Below the pieces are notes generated by a model, which was not told the origin of the DNA, did no database searches, and saw nothing but the letters and a program-made list of their open reading frames with translations. Both the position numbers and the translations under genes were made by a program. A stretch of DNA of 35,056 bases from an uncultured Rivibacter sp. (GTDB lineage: Bacteria > Pseudomonadota > Gammaproteobacteria > Burkholderiales > Burkholderiaceae), in assembly GCA_946480925.1 (NCBI GenBank), contig CAMLLU010000061.1, forward strand, positions 1-35,056, read 5' to 3'. Below, in pieces: positions 25,088 to 33,584 of this stretch; the stretch's first letter is position 1, and each line of letters opens with the position of its first letter.

Positions 25088-27274
25088 ATGGACAACGGGG
25101 CGGATACCACGGCCGCCCCATCGGCAGCGACCTCTGCCGAGCCGACCGGGCGCAATGAGTCGCTCGGTCCACTTTCCGCCCTGTGCCTGCTAGCCCGCCT
25201 GCACCGGGTGGCGGCAGAGCCGGCGGCGCTGCTGCACCAACTGGGCAAGAGCCCGAGCGAGGCGTTCACCACCGAAGACCTGCTGCTGGCGGCGCGGCAG
25301 CTGGGCCTCAAGGCCAAGCTCAGCCGCACCCACGCTGAGCGCCTGCCGCTGACCCCGCTGCCCGCCCTGGCCCTGCTGCGCGACGGCCGCGTGGTCGTGC
25401 TGGCCCAATGCGACGGCCAGCGTGTACTGTTCCAAGACCCCGCGGCCGGCAGCCGCCCCACCATCGAACCCCTGAGCGTGTTTGCCGGGCAATGGAGCGG
25501 CGAACTCCTGCTGGTCACCAGCCACGCCTCGCTGGCCGGCGAACTGGCCGCCTTCGACTTCAGCTGGTTCGTGCCCAGCCTCGTCAAGCACCGCAAGCTG
25601 CTTGGCGAAGTGCTGCTCGTGTCGCTGTTCCTGCAACTGTTCGCGTTGGTGTCGCCGCTGTTCTTCCAAGTGGTCATGGACAAAGTGCTCGTGCACCAGG
25701 GCCTGGCCACGCTGGACGTGCTGGTGATCGGGCTGCTCGTCATCGTCGTCTTCGAAAGCCTGCTCACGGCCTTGCGCGCCTACGTCTTCAGCCACACCAC
25801 CAGCCGCATCGACGTCGAACTCGGCGCGCGCCTGTTCCGCCACCTCGTGAGCCTGCCGCTGGCGTACTTCCAGGCGCGCCGCGTGGGCGACTCGGTGGCG
25901 CGCGTGCGCGAGCTGGAAAACATCCGCAGCTTCCTCACCGGCAACGCCCTGACGCTCGTGCTCGACCTGCTGTTCTCGGTCGTCTTCATCGCCGTCATGC
26001 TGCTGTACAGCGTGCCGCTCACCCTCGTCGTGCTCGTGTCGCTGCCGCTGTACATCGCCCTGAGCCTGGCGGTCGTGCCGGTGCTGCGCGGCCGCCTGAA
26101 CGACAAGTTCGCGCGCGGCGCCGAGAACCAGTCGCTGCTGGTCGAAACCATCACCGGCATCCAGACCGTCAAGGCCGGCGCCTTGGAGCCCGCGCTGGCG
26201 CGCAAATGGGACGACCAGCTCGCCGCCTACGTGGCGGCCGGCTTCAGGACCCAGACCCTGGCCACCTGGGCCCACGAAACCGTGACCCTCATCGGCAAGC
26301 TCGTGAGCGCGGCCACCCTGTGGTTCGGCGCGCGCGCCGTCATGCAACAGCAACTCACCGTGGGCGAATTCATCGCCTTCAACCTGTTCGCGCAGCGCGT
26401 GGCCCAGCCCATCATGCGCATCGCGCAGATGTGGACCGACTTCCAGCAGACCGGCCTGTCGGTGCGCCGCCTGGCCGACATCCTCGACACCCGCACCGAA
26501 GTGCCCGCGCAGGCCGCCGCCCGGCTGCCGCCGCTGAAGGGCCGCATCACGCTGGAGCAGGTGCACTTCCGCTACCGGCCCGAAGCCGCGCCGGTGCTGC
26601 ACGGCGTCAGCCTGGACATCCGCGCCGGCGAAGTCATCGGCATCGTCGGGCGCTCCGGCTGCGGCAAAAGCACCCTGACCAAACTCGTGCAGCGCCTGTA
26701 CACCCCCGAACAGGGCCGCGTGCTGGTCGACGGCATCGACCTCAGCCTGATCGACGCAGCGCAGCTGCGCCGCCAGGTCGGCGTCGTGCTGCAGGAGAAC
26801 TTCCTGTTCAACCGCAGCGTGCGCGAGAACATCGCCATCGCCGACCCGGCCGCCCCCATCGAAGCGGTGATGCACGCCGCGCAACTGGCCGGCGCACACG
26901 AGTTCGTCAGCGAGCTGCCCGAAGGCTACGACACCGTGGTGGGCGAACAGGGCGCGGGCCTGTCGGGCGGGCAGCGCCAGCGCATCGCCATCGCGCGGGC
27001 GCTGTTCACCCACCCGCGCATCCTCATCTTCGACGAAGCCACCAGCGCGCTCGACTACGAAAGCGAAGCCCTCATCCAGAAGAACATGGCCGCCATCTGC
27101 CAAGGGCGCACGGTGATCATCATTGCGCACCGCCTGAGCGCCGTGAAAGGCGCGCACCGCATCGTCGCGATGGACCAGGGCCGCATCGTCGAGATGGGCC
27201 CACACGAGCAGCTGGTGGCCAAGCCGCAAGGGCTGTACGCGCACCTGTGGCGCCTGCAGGGCGGCGCGGCATGA
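25088..27274 (+). CDS. type I secretion ABC exporter with peptidase-like (CLD) N-domain
   Basis: A 728-residue inner-membrane ATPase of the HlyB type. The frame is open from 24965, but the ATG at 25088 starts just before the family's N-terminal domain, so the upstream part is probably leader. Residues ~28-150 form a C39-like domain without the catalytic cysteine/histidine arrangement, i.e. a docking domain for RTX substrates rather than a leader peptidase. Six membrane segments span roughly 170-450. The nucleotide-binding domain has Walker [10 protein letters not shown] (521-529), signature LSGGQ (625-629), Walker B ILIFDE (645-650) and H681. The stop overlaps the adaptor start by 4 bp. It should export the RTX proteins encoded downstream. 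A TolC-type outer-membrane partner is not encoded in the operon. Confidence 0.95.
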   Translation: MDNGADTTAAPSAATSAEPTGRNESLGPLSALCLLARLHRVAAEPAALLHQLGKSPSEAFTTEDLLLAARQLGLKAKLSRTHAERLPLTPLPALALLRDGRVVVLAQCDGQRVLFQDPAAGSRPTIEPLSVFAGQWSGELLLVTSHASLAGELAAFDFSWFVPSLVKHRKLLGEVLLVSLFLQLFALVSPLFFQVVMDKVLVHQGLATLDVLVIGLLVIVVFESLLTALRAYVFSHTTSRIDVELGARLFRHLVSLPLAYFQARRVGDSVARVRELENIRSFLTGNALTLVLDLLFSVVFIAVMLLYSVPLTLVVLVSLPLYIALSLAVVPVLRGRLNDKFARGAENQSLLVETITGIQTVKAGALEPALARKWDDQLAAYVAAGFRTQTLATWAHETVTLIGKLVSAATLWFGARAVMQQQLTVGEFIAFNLFAQRVAQPIMRIAQMWTDFQQTGLSVRRLADILDTRTEVPAQAAARLPPLKGRITLEQVHFRYRPEAAPVLHGVSLDIRAGEVIGIVGRSGCGKSTLTKLVQRLYTPEQGRVLVDGIDLSLIDAAQLRRQVGVVLQENFLFNRSVRENIAIADPAAPIEAVMHAAQLAGAHEFVSELPEGYDTVVGEQGAGLSGGQRQRIAIARALFTHPRILIFDEATSALDYESEALIQKNMAAICQGRTVIIIAHRLSAVKGAHRIVAMDQGRIVEMGPHEQLVAKPQGLYAHLWRLQGGAA

Positions 27275-28728
27275 GCGCGCCGGCACAAGAGCCACAAGCG
27301 CCGAGCCCACGCCACCCCGCCGTTGAACTGCTGCTGCGCTACCAAGCCGTGCTCAAAGCGGCCTGGCAGGCCCGCCACGAGCTGGCCGGCCCGCAACGCC
27401 TGGCCGACGAAGCCGCCTTCCTGCCGGCCGCCTTGAGCCTGCAGGCCAGCCCACCGCACCCGGCGCCGAGGCGCGCGCTGTGGGCCATCATGGGGCTGTT
27501 CGTCATCGCGCTGGGGTGGGCGGGCCTGGGCCAGGTGGACATCGTCGCGGTGGCACCCGGGCGCATCGTCGTGAGCGAGGGCACCAAGCAGATCCAGCCG
27601 CTGGAGGCCAGCGTGGTGACGGCCATCCGGGTGCACGACGGCGACCATGTCGAGGCCGGGCAGGTGCTCATCGAGCTGGACGCCACCGCGCCGCAGGCCG
27701 ACCGCGCGAGCCTGCAGGAGCAGCGCGAGGCCGCGCGCAGCGAAATCGCCAGGAGCCAGGCGCTGCTGCGGGCGCTGGACACCGGCCAGCCGCCGGCCTT
27801 GCCCCCTCTGCCGCGGGGAGAGGGTTGGGGGGAGGGCGACCGGACCCAGCTGCAGGCCGAATGGGCCGACATCCGTGCCAAGCAGGCCCGGCAGGCGGCC
27901 GAGATCGCGCGGCGCGAGGCCGAGGGCCAGACCGTGCAGCAGGCCATCGGCAAGCTCGAGGTGACGCTGCCGCTGGCCCGGCAACGCGAGGCCGACTTCA
28001 AGGCCCTGAGCGAGCAGGGCTTCGTGGCCGGCCATGCCGGGCAGGACAAGACGCGCGAGCGCCTCGAGCTCGAACGCGACCTGGCCCTGCAGCGGGCGCG
28101 GCTACTGGAAGCCCAGGCCGCCCTGCACGAAAGCCGCCAGGCCCGGCAGGCCACCCTGGCCGAGACGCGGCGCCAGCTGAACGAGCGGCTGGCGCAGGCG
28201 AACCTGAAGCACACGCAGCTGCAGCAAGAAGGCGCCAAGGCCGCGCAGCGCGAGCGGCTCACGAGCCTGCAGGCGCCGGTGGCCGGCACGGTGCAGCAGC
28301 TGGCCGTGCGCACCGCCGGCGCCGTGGTGACGCCGGCGCAGACGCTGATGGTGGTGGTGCCCGATCAGGCCGAGGTGAGGGCCGAGGTGGCGCTGCAGAA
28401 CCAGGACATCGGCTTCGTGCACGCAGGCCAGGCCGCGCAGGTGAAGCTGCAGACCTTCCCGTTCACGCGCTACGGCACGGTGGCCGCGACGGTGCAGTGG
28501 GTCAGTGCCGATGCGGTGGTGCAGACCCAGGAGGGGCAGGCGCAGAGCGCGGTGTTCCCGGCCACGTTGCAGCTGCAGCAGACCAGCCTGGACGTCGACG
28601 GCAAGCGCGTGCGGCTCAGCCCGGGGATGAACCTCACGGCCGAAATCAGGACCGGCCAGCGCAGGGTCATCGACTACCTGCTCAGTCCGGTGCAGGCGGC
28701 CCTCAGTGAGAGCTTGGGCGAGCGGTGA
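27271..28728 (+). CDS. HlyD-family type I secretion periplasmic adaptor
   Basis: A 485-residue membrane-fusion protein. A cytoplasmic N-tail (~65 residues) precedes one membrane segment (69-87), then VAPGRIVVSEGTKQIQPLEA, the HlyD-type entry into the lipoyl half-motif, long Gln/Glu/Ala/Arg-rich helices (about 130-340) that form the TolC-reaching hairpin, the second lipoyl half SLQAPVAGTVQQLAV, and a beta-barrel region ending in LSPGMNLTAEIRTGQRRVIDYLL, the classic HlyD C-terminal signature. It is translationally coupled to the exporter (ATGA overlap). Residues ~177-189 (PLPRGEGWGEG) are encoded by an in-frame palindromic repeat that does not look like coiled coil, so an element seems to have been tolerated inside the hairpin. 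No terminator is visible after the stop. Confidence 0.95.
   Translation: MSAPAQEPQAPSPRHPAVELLLRYQAVLKAAWQARHELAGPQRLADEAAFLPAALSLQASPPHPAPRRALWAIMGLFVIALGWAGLGQVDIVAVAPGRIVVSEGTKQIQPLEASVVTAIRVHDGDHVEAGQVLIELDATAPQADRASLQEQREAARSEIARSQALLRALDTGQPPALPPLPRGEGWGEGDRTQLQAEWADIRAKQARQAAEIARREAEGQTVQQAIGKLEVTLPLARQREADFKALSEQGFVAGHAGQDKTRERLELERDLALQRARLLEAQAALHESRQARQATLAETRRQLNERLAQANLKHTQLQQEGAKAAQRERLTSLQAPVAGTVQQLAVRTAGAVVTPAQTLMVVVPDQAEVRAEVALQNQDIGFVHAGQAAQVKLQTFPFTRYGTVAATVQWVSADAVVQTQEGQAQSAVFPATLQLQQTSLDVDGKRVRLSPGMNLTAEIRTGQRRVIDYLLSPVQAALSESLGER
27801..27838. repeat. REP-like palindromic element inserted in frame in the adaptor gene
   Basis: GCCCCCTCTGCCGCGGGGAG followed by AGGGTTGGGGGGAGGGCG. 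The CCCTCT-CC-GGGGAGAGGG core with a TTGGGG-GAGGG tail matches the widespread intergenic element whose antisense reading gives PSPQPSPRGRG. Here the minus strand reads exactly that peptide. In the hlyD frame it encodes PLPRGEGWGEG without interrupting translation. Confidence 0.7.
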
Positions 28729-28791
28729 CTATGAAACAGGGCGGGGGCGTTTCGGTAATGAAGGCGCGAGCAACTGTGGGCGGCATGGCCT

Positions 28792-28890
28792 GGAGCCCAG
28801 GAAATATGCGGGCTGCAGCAGTGCATGGCTTGAAAGGCGCATGGATGGTGGGCTGCGGGCAATGCGTCGAAGTGGCGCTGTGTGGCTTGA
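28792..28890 (+). repeat. ~100 bp direct repeat, copy A (left flank of lipase unit)
   Basis: Begins GGAGCCCAGG and contains TGCGGGCTGCAGC and AAGGCGCATG, ending GTGGCTTGA. Hand alignment with copy B (33342-33441) gives about 81 matches in 100 columns with one gap, in the same orientation. Weaker similarity may continue ~30 bp to the left (AAGGCG). The 304 bp between the adaptor stop and the next small gene hold this repeat, the palindrome GGCCTGCGCAGGCC (28928-28941) and a small hairpin, but no other gene that I can support. Confidence 0.8.
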
Positions 28891-28927
28891 GCGCACTCCG
28901 GGCGAGTAGGGATACCTCCACAAGAGG

Positions 28928-29003
28928 GGCCTGCGCAGGCCAATGAGCAGGTAGGCTGCGCGCCCAAATTCGCGGGCACAAATCAGTCGTCGGCAAGCGA
29001 CGA
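28928..29003 (+). promoter_or_regulatory. palindrome and hairpin upstream of the small-peptide gene
   Basis: GGCCTGCGCAGGCC (28928-28941) is a perfect 14 bp palindrome, and TCGTCG-GCAAG-CGACGA (28987-29003) a 6 bp hairpin 29 bp before the peptide ATG. Either could be an operator, and the first could be a weak terminator for the exporter-adaptor transcript. Confidence 0.35.
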
Positions 29004-29032
29004 AGAATCATCAATTGACGGAGGACTTCTCG

Positions 29033-29161
29033 ATGAAGAGCGTACTGGCCATGCAGGCTTTGCGCATGGCAAACCCTGGTTCGGGCACTCACGAGTGCAG
29101 CGGCTATGAACTCGCCGTTGCGAACAACGACACGCACGAGCAAGAAGGGAGTGCGGCATGA
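29033..29161 (+). CDS. 42-residue peptide gene coupled to the membrane protein gene
   Basis: The frame MKSVLAMQALRMANPGSGTH continues with ECSGYELAVANNDTHEQEGS and ends AA, stop TGA at 29159-29161. An excellent ribosome site GGAGGA lies 9 bp before the ATG. Its stop overlaps the ATG of the next gene (ATGA), the usual sign of translational coupling. The peptide has no hydrophobic segment, one cysteine, and an acidic, polar C-terminal half. The leader-like first half and its position beside an exporter suggest a secreted or modified peptide, or simply a translational-coupling leader. I do not recognise a family, and there is no recognisable modification enzyme nearby. A chance open frame is the main alternative, but the ribosome site and overlap argue against it. 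Confidence 0.6.
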   Translation: MKSVLAMQALRMANPGSGTHECSGYELAVANNDTHEQEGSAA

Positions 29162-29661
29162 CGGGCCTTCTTCTGCTTGCGGTGGTGGGGCTGTGGATAT
29201 GGGCCTGCGTGGCGATCACCAAGGCTGCTATGCGCAGGGTGAGTTCTGAGCGATGGCGCTGGATCGTCGGCCTTGCGCTGTTCTCCGTCTTACTCATCCT
29301 GCCTGTCCTTGACGAGATCGTTGGAGGGTTTCAGTTCAGGGCGCTGTGCAAAAGGAATGCGGTTGTGCACTTGGGACAGCAGAACCCACAGGGAAAGATA
29401 ACTCGAGTCACGATTAATCCACTAAACGAGATCGTGCCAAGTACAGCAGTTCGCATCTATCGCAGTCACGTTGAGTATCACGATGTCGCAACCGGCGAAC
29501 TGGTGGCGATGTTTGATGAGTACACGGCCAAAGGTGGGCTGCTCATCCGGCTCCTTGGAATATCGGAGAGCAACTCCCCACTGACGATCGGGCGCCCCTC
29601 ATGCTCTGGAGAGCGCGAAGTTGCTCTACCAAAAGCTCTCAACTTCAAGGTCATCAACTAA
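29158..29661 (+). CDS. two-TM membrane protein, putative immunity/accessory protein of the RTX lipase
   Basis: A 167-residue protein. Hydrophobic segments at about 3-24 and 36-57 are joined by a basic loop (KAAMRRVSSERWRW), so by the positive-inside rule both termini face the periplasm and residues ~58-167 form a periplasmic domain. That domain has cysteines in RALCKRN and PSCSGE that could pair. No enzyme motif is visible. The start overlaps the small peptide's stop, and the lipase ATG follows 24 bp after its stop. A membrane-tethered periplasmic protein encoded immediately before a secreted lipase is the layout seen for immunity proteins of antibacterial lipase effectors. That role is inferred from position and topology only; a secretion chaperone is an alternative. 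GC content is lower than that of the exporter genes. Confidence 0.75.
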   Translation: MTGLLLLAVVGLWIWACVAITKAAMRRVSSERWRWIVGLALFSVLLILPVLDEIVGGFQFRALCKRNAVVHLGQQNPQGKITRVTINPLNEIVPSTAVRIYRSHVEYHDVATGELVAMFDEYTAKGGLLIRLLGISESNSPLTIGRPSCSGEREVALPKALNFKVIN

Positions 29662-29685
29662 TCAATTGCGGGAGAGGCGATTTCA

Positions 29686-32600
29686 ATGATCAGCGAAACC
29701 TATATCAACGCACTTCTTGCAGACGCGACGTATGCGGAGAGGCTGGCCGATGGGGACGAAGGTGAACGATTAGCCGGAAAGCTCTCCGAACGCATGACGC
29801 CACAGCTAGCCGAATTCATTGCGGCGAACTTCGAGATCGTTGCGCACAAGGAGTCAGACGACACGCAGGGCTCGGGCTTCGATGCGACGGTGTGGAGGGG
29901 CAAGACGGGCACGGAATACGCGGGCAAGGTGTACGTCTCGATGCAAGGCACGGCCGGGCTCGGGGACTTCCTGACGGACGTGGACCTGAGCACCAGCGGA
30001 GCGGCCCGTACCCAACTCGTGGACATGGTGAACTGGTGGTCCAGCATCACCACGCCGACGGGACAGCAGGCCACGCAGATTCGCCAACTGACGGATGCCA
30101 GCGGACCGAGCGACAACGACTACTTCGAAGAAGCACCTGCCGTGGCAGGCACGGGCCAACTGCTAGGCGTCACGCGTGTCACGGTGAACGGCCACAGCCT
30201 GGGCGGACACTTGGCTGCAGCGTTCGCGCGGTTGTTCGGCGGGTCGCTGACGATCGACCACGTGGCCACCTTCAACAGCGCCGGATTCAATCCCCTGAGC
30301 AACCGGGTCTTCACCGATCTGGAGAGCCTGCTGGGCACCGGGGCCGGTCGCTTCCTGGGCGAGCGGCAGAACAACTACTTCGCGCAGCACGGCCTCAACG
30401 TCACGACCAATACGTTCTTCAACAGCCAGATCGGCACGCGCGTCGAACTGTTCAATGAGCACAGCGGCCTGCTCGGCACGCATGTGCCGGACCACTTCAT
30501 GTACAAGCTCACCGACGCCCTGGCACTCGCCACGGCGATGGAGAAGCTGGATCCGAACCTCACCATCGCCCAGGTCAACACCTTGCTTGAAGCGGCCGCG
30601 GGCAGCCAGGTACAGGGCTCGCTGGAAGGGGTACTCGATGGGCTGCGGCGGCTGATCCTCGGCGGCACCGTGACGCCCACACCGGTGGGTGATGCGAACG
30701 ACAGCACCCCCTCGCGGGTCTCGTTTCACGAAGGGGTCGAAGCGCTGACGGCTGCCGATAACGAAGCATTCCAGGCGCTCACAGGCAAGGTCACGATCGA
30801 AACGTTGTACAGCGCGGCAGCGGCCAGAGATGACTTTGCGGCCTTGTTGTCGCTGACGCTGGGGCTTTCCTTCAGTGTTCGATTGACCGAGCCGGAAGTG
30901 GGCAGGACGGCCACCGAGGCGCTGCGCGCTGTCCATGCACCTGCCTACCAGCAATGGCTCGCCGATCGGGACCGTATCGCCCAGGGAGCTGATCGAAGCA
31001 CGCTGAACTTCACCGATGCCTACCTCTACGACCGCGTGGCGCTGCTGAGTTCGCTCAGCGCGGCCAACTTGCGTGACCTTCCCTACGACACCAACGGAGG
31101 CCTGATCACCGGTATTCCGTTGAGCGCGCCGATCCAATACGAAGACCGAGCCAGCGGCAGCACCTACACCGTGAGCGCAAGAGGCGCATCACCTCAATCG
31201 CCCGGCATCGAGCGCGTGGTGTTCGGCACGGCTGGCAACGACACGGGTCTCGAAGGGCGCACCGGCAACGACCGCATCTACGCCGGCAGCGGCGGCGACA
31301 CCCTCAACGGTCGTGAAGGCAACGACTACCTCGAAGGCGGCACGGGCTACGACACGTATCACTTCAACGGCAGCTTCGGCCACGACACGGTGCTGGATGC
31401 AGACCAGACCGGCAACCTGTGGTTCGACGGCGAAGCGCTGACCGGCACCATGAAGAAGCTGCCGGGCTCGAGCAACGTGTGGGTGGACGACGCAGGCAAG
31501 TTCGTGTTCGTGTGGCAGCGCAACGCGCAGACGGGACTCGGCGACCTCATCGTCGGCCGGCGCGAGGCCGCGCACAGCGGCAAGGTCGTGGGCACCGTGA
31601 CGGTCAGGAATTTCGGCGACGCAGAGCTGGGGTTGACGCTCTCGCAGCAGCCGGCCACGTTCTCATCGGCAGACACCAACGGCCCCCTCGCGATGTGGCT
31701 GCATGCACCCACCGACGCGGAAGTCAGCAACGCGCAGCTGACGGCCGATGTGTGGCTCAACGGCGTGCGCGAATACACCAACACCGACCCGGTGGCGCAC
31801 TGGATCCACGCCGCCGGCTTCGGCGGGCAAGTCATCACCACCGGAGACGGGGCCGACACCATCAACGTGGGGCGCAACTACAACGCCAACAACACGAACT
31901 TCCCCACGCCGCAGCCCGGAGAAGACCGCGACGTGGTCGATTCGGGCGGGGGCAACGACGTGATCTACACCGGCTTCGGCAGCGACGTGGTCAATGCCGG
32001 AGCGGGCAACGACACCGTGTTCGCGGCCGGGTACGGCAGCACGCAGAACCACGACCCGGCCGACGCGGCCTCGTCGGACCTGATCGACGGCGGGGCGGGC
32101 GACGACCAGCTGTACGGCTCCATGGGCGGCGACCTGCTGTTTGCCGGTGAAGGCAACGACGGCCTCACCGGCCTGGAAGGCAGTGACGTGCTCATTGGGG
32201 GCGTTGGAGACGACGGGCTGGCCGGCGATGGCGTGTATGCCCTCACCGCCACCGAGCTGCGCAGCGTGATCGGGGCCATCTATGCGGCCGACGGCGGTGA
32301 CGACCTGCTGGACGGCGGCGAGGGCCGCGACCGGCTGGTGGGCGGCGTGGGGCGTGACCAGCTGCTGGGTGGTGGCGGCAACGACACCCTGTACGGCGAC
32401 ACCGACGGCAACCAGGTGGCCGGTGGCCACAACATGGCCTGGCTGCCCGGCGAGTGGCACGGCAGCGACACCCTCGACGGCGGTGACGGCAACGACTACA
32501 TGCTCGGTGGCGGTGCGGACGACCGCCTGCTCGGGGGCCTCGGCAACGACCGGATCGCCGGCGACCAGTACGACGGCGGCACCGCGTCGATCGAGGCGGT

Positions 32601-33441
32601 GTACCACGGCGCCGACTGGATCGACAGTGGCGAGGGCAGCGACATCGTGCACGGCGACGGCGGCAACGACAGCGTGCACGGCGGGGCTGGCGACGACCAG
32701 CTCTGGGGCGACGACGGAGAAGACCTCGTCGACGGTGGAGCGGGCGTCAACGCGTTGTACGGTGGGGCCGGCAGCGACCGGCTCGTCAGTGCGGGCGACG
32801 AAGACCAGCTCGAAGGCGGTGCGGGCGCGGACGTGTTTGCGGCGGCCTACACCGGCCCGGCCAGCGCGCTGCGGCGCATGGACATCCAGGACAACGCGGT
32901 CGAAGACGGTGTCGACCTGTCGGACCTGGACATCACCTCGGTGGCCATGCAGCGCAGCAATGACGGCCGTGGCCTGACCCTGCTCAATGAGGACGCGGGC
33001 ATCTCGGTTCACATGGCATCGTTCTTTGCGGACGATGCCAGCACGTCGAAGGTCTCGGTGAACCTGGGGGCGGTGACGCTCTCCGATGGCGTGCAGCTCT
33101 CGGGCGCAGACATCTTCGAGGCCACGCGCTCGGTAGCCACCGAAGGTGACGACAGCCTGCTCGGCTATGCCGGCGATGACGTCTTGGCCGGGCTCGGTGG
33201 TAACGACAGCGGAGCCGGCACCGACACGCTGGTGGCCGACAGCAACGGCGACCAGTTGTTCGGCGGTGAAGACGCGGACCGTGTCATCGTGGCCAGTGGG
33301 GTGACCGAGGGCTGGCTCAGAAAGGCGAGATGGCAAGGCCGGGAGCCCAGGCGAAATGCGGGCTGCAGCCGTGCATGGCCTGCAAGGCGCATGAATGCTG
33401 GGCCTGGGGCCAATGCCTCAGCGTGGCGCTATACGGCTTGA
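29686..33441 (+). CDS. RTX lipase-like type I secretion substrate with replaced C-terminus
   Basis: A 1251-residue protein with GGGAGAGG upstream of its ATG. The N-terminal ~330 residues form an alpha/beta-hydrolase lipase domain: GHSLGGH puts the nucleophile at S171, and VPDHFMYKL (H270) is a candidate catalytic histidine. Glycine-aspartate nonapeptide repeats (GGxGxDxLx) that bind calcium occur at about 511-560, 748-783, 798-852, 868-914, 925-962, 975-1052 and 1153-1205. There is no N-terminal signal peptide, as expected for type I export. The final ~33-45 residues (REPRRNAGCSRAWPARRMNA) come from direct repeat B, which also supplies the stop codon. They are basic and cysteine-containing, unlike the usual T1SS C-terminal signal. 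The gene is therefore probably truncated, and secretion may be lost. The intact frame still suggests an expressed product. Confidence 0.9.
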   Translation: MISETYINALLADATYAERLADGDEGERLAGKLSERMTPQLAEFIAANFEIVAHKESDDTQGSGFDATVWRGKTGTEYAGKVYVSMQGTAGLGDFLTDVDLSTSGAARTQLVDMVNWWSSITTPTGQQATQIRQLTDASGPSDNDYFEEAPAVAGTGQLLGVTRVTVNGHSLGGHLAAAFARLFGGSLTIDHVATFNSAGFNPLSNRVFTDLESLLGTGAGRFLGERQNNYFAQHGLNVTTNTFFNSQIGTRVELFNEHSGLLGTHVPDHFMYKLTDALALATAMEKLDPNLTIAQVNTLLEAAAGSQVQGSLEGVLDGLRRLILGGTVTPTPVGDANDSTPSRVSFHEGVEALTAADNEAFQALTGKVTIETLYSAAAARDDFAALLSLTLGLSFSVRLTEPEVGRTATEALRAVHAPAYQQWLADRDRIAQGADRSTLNFTDAYLYDRVALLSSLSAANLRDLPYDTNGGLITGIPLSAPIQYEDRASGSTYTVSARGASPQSPGIERVVFGTAGNDTGLEGRTGNDRIYAGSGGDTLNGREGNDYLEGGTGYDTYHFNGSFGHDTVLDADQTGNLWFDGEALTGTMKKLPGSSNVWVDDAGKFVFVWQRNAQTGLGDLIVGRREAAHSGKVVGTVTVRNFGDAELGLTLSQQPATFSSADTNGPLAMWLHAPTDAEVSNAQLTADVWLNGVREYTNTDPVAHWIHAAGFGGQVITTGDGADTINVGRNYNANNTNFPTPQPGEDRDVVDSGGGNDVIYTGFGSDVVNAGAGNDTVFAAGYGSTQNHDPADAASSDLIDGGAGDDQLYGSMGGDLLFAGEGNDGLTGLEGSDVLIGGVGDDGLAGDGVYALTATELRSVIGAIYAADGGDDLLDGGEGRDRLVGGVGRDQLLGGGGNDTLYGDTDGNQVAGGHNMAWLPGEWHGSDTLDGGDGNDYMLGGGADDRLLGGLGNDRIAGDQYDGGTASIEAVYHGADWIDSGEGSDIVHGDGGNDSVHGGAGDDQLWGDDGEDLVDGGAGVNALYGGAGSDRLVSAGDEDQLEGGAGADVFAAAYTGPASALRRMDIQDNAVEDGVDLSDLDITSVAMQRSNDGRGLTLLNEDAGISVHMASFFADDASTSKVSVNLGAVTLSDGVQLSGADIFEATRSVATEGDDSLLGYAGDDVLAGLGGNDSGAGTDTLVADSNGDQLFGGEDADRVIVASGVTEGWLRKARWQGREPRRNAGCSRAWPARRMNAGPGANASAWRYTA
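33342..33441 (+). repeat. ~100 bp direct repeat, copy B (inside the 3' end of the RTX gene)
   Basis: Begins GGAGCCCAGG, contains TGCGGGCTGCAGC and AAGGCGCATGAATG, and ends ACGGCTTGA. It is 81% identical by hand to copy A at 28792-28890, in the same orientation, 4.5 kb apart. The stop codon TGA at 33439-33441 is the last triplet of the aligned block. The ~140 bp that follow up to 33584 contain no gene I can support. Confidence 0.8.
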
Positions 33442-33584
33442 ACTGTGCGCCTTGCTCGGTAAGAAGAGCAGTACGAAAAACTTGATCACCTTCGAGGCGA
33501 TCTGAGGGCTAGCTGACCAAAAAAACGAGGTGTCGCCAGCCGGTTTGATCAGCAAGGCATTCATAAATCAGAAGAGGAACAGCA

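Noticed and set aside
25190..27310. A 706-codon minus-strand open frame opposite the ABC exporter
   Set aside because: Composition is typical of antisense frames in high-GC genes; the plus strand encodes complete ABC motifs.
28674..28979. Several short open frames on both strands within repeat A, one with cysteines and histidines
   Set aside because: They have no ribosome sites and arise from the repeat sequence; the corresponding frames are not kept in copy B.
31900..32850. Short near-periodic DNA repeats resembling a CRISPR or minisatellite array
   Set aside because: The period is 27 bp and in frame, explained by calcium-binding nonapeptide repeats of the RTX protein.
31663..33336. A 557-codon minus-strand open frame rich in Val and Ala opposite the RTX repeats
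   Set aside because: Its periodic pattern is the antisense image of GGxGxDxLx repeats, not a repeat protein of its own.
33445..33500. A short frame ending KNLITFEAI before a TGA, as a possible leftover C-terminus of the original RTX protein
   Set aside because: Too short to recognise, and no homologue was available for comparison.
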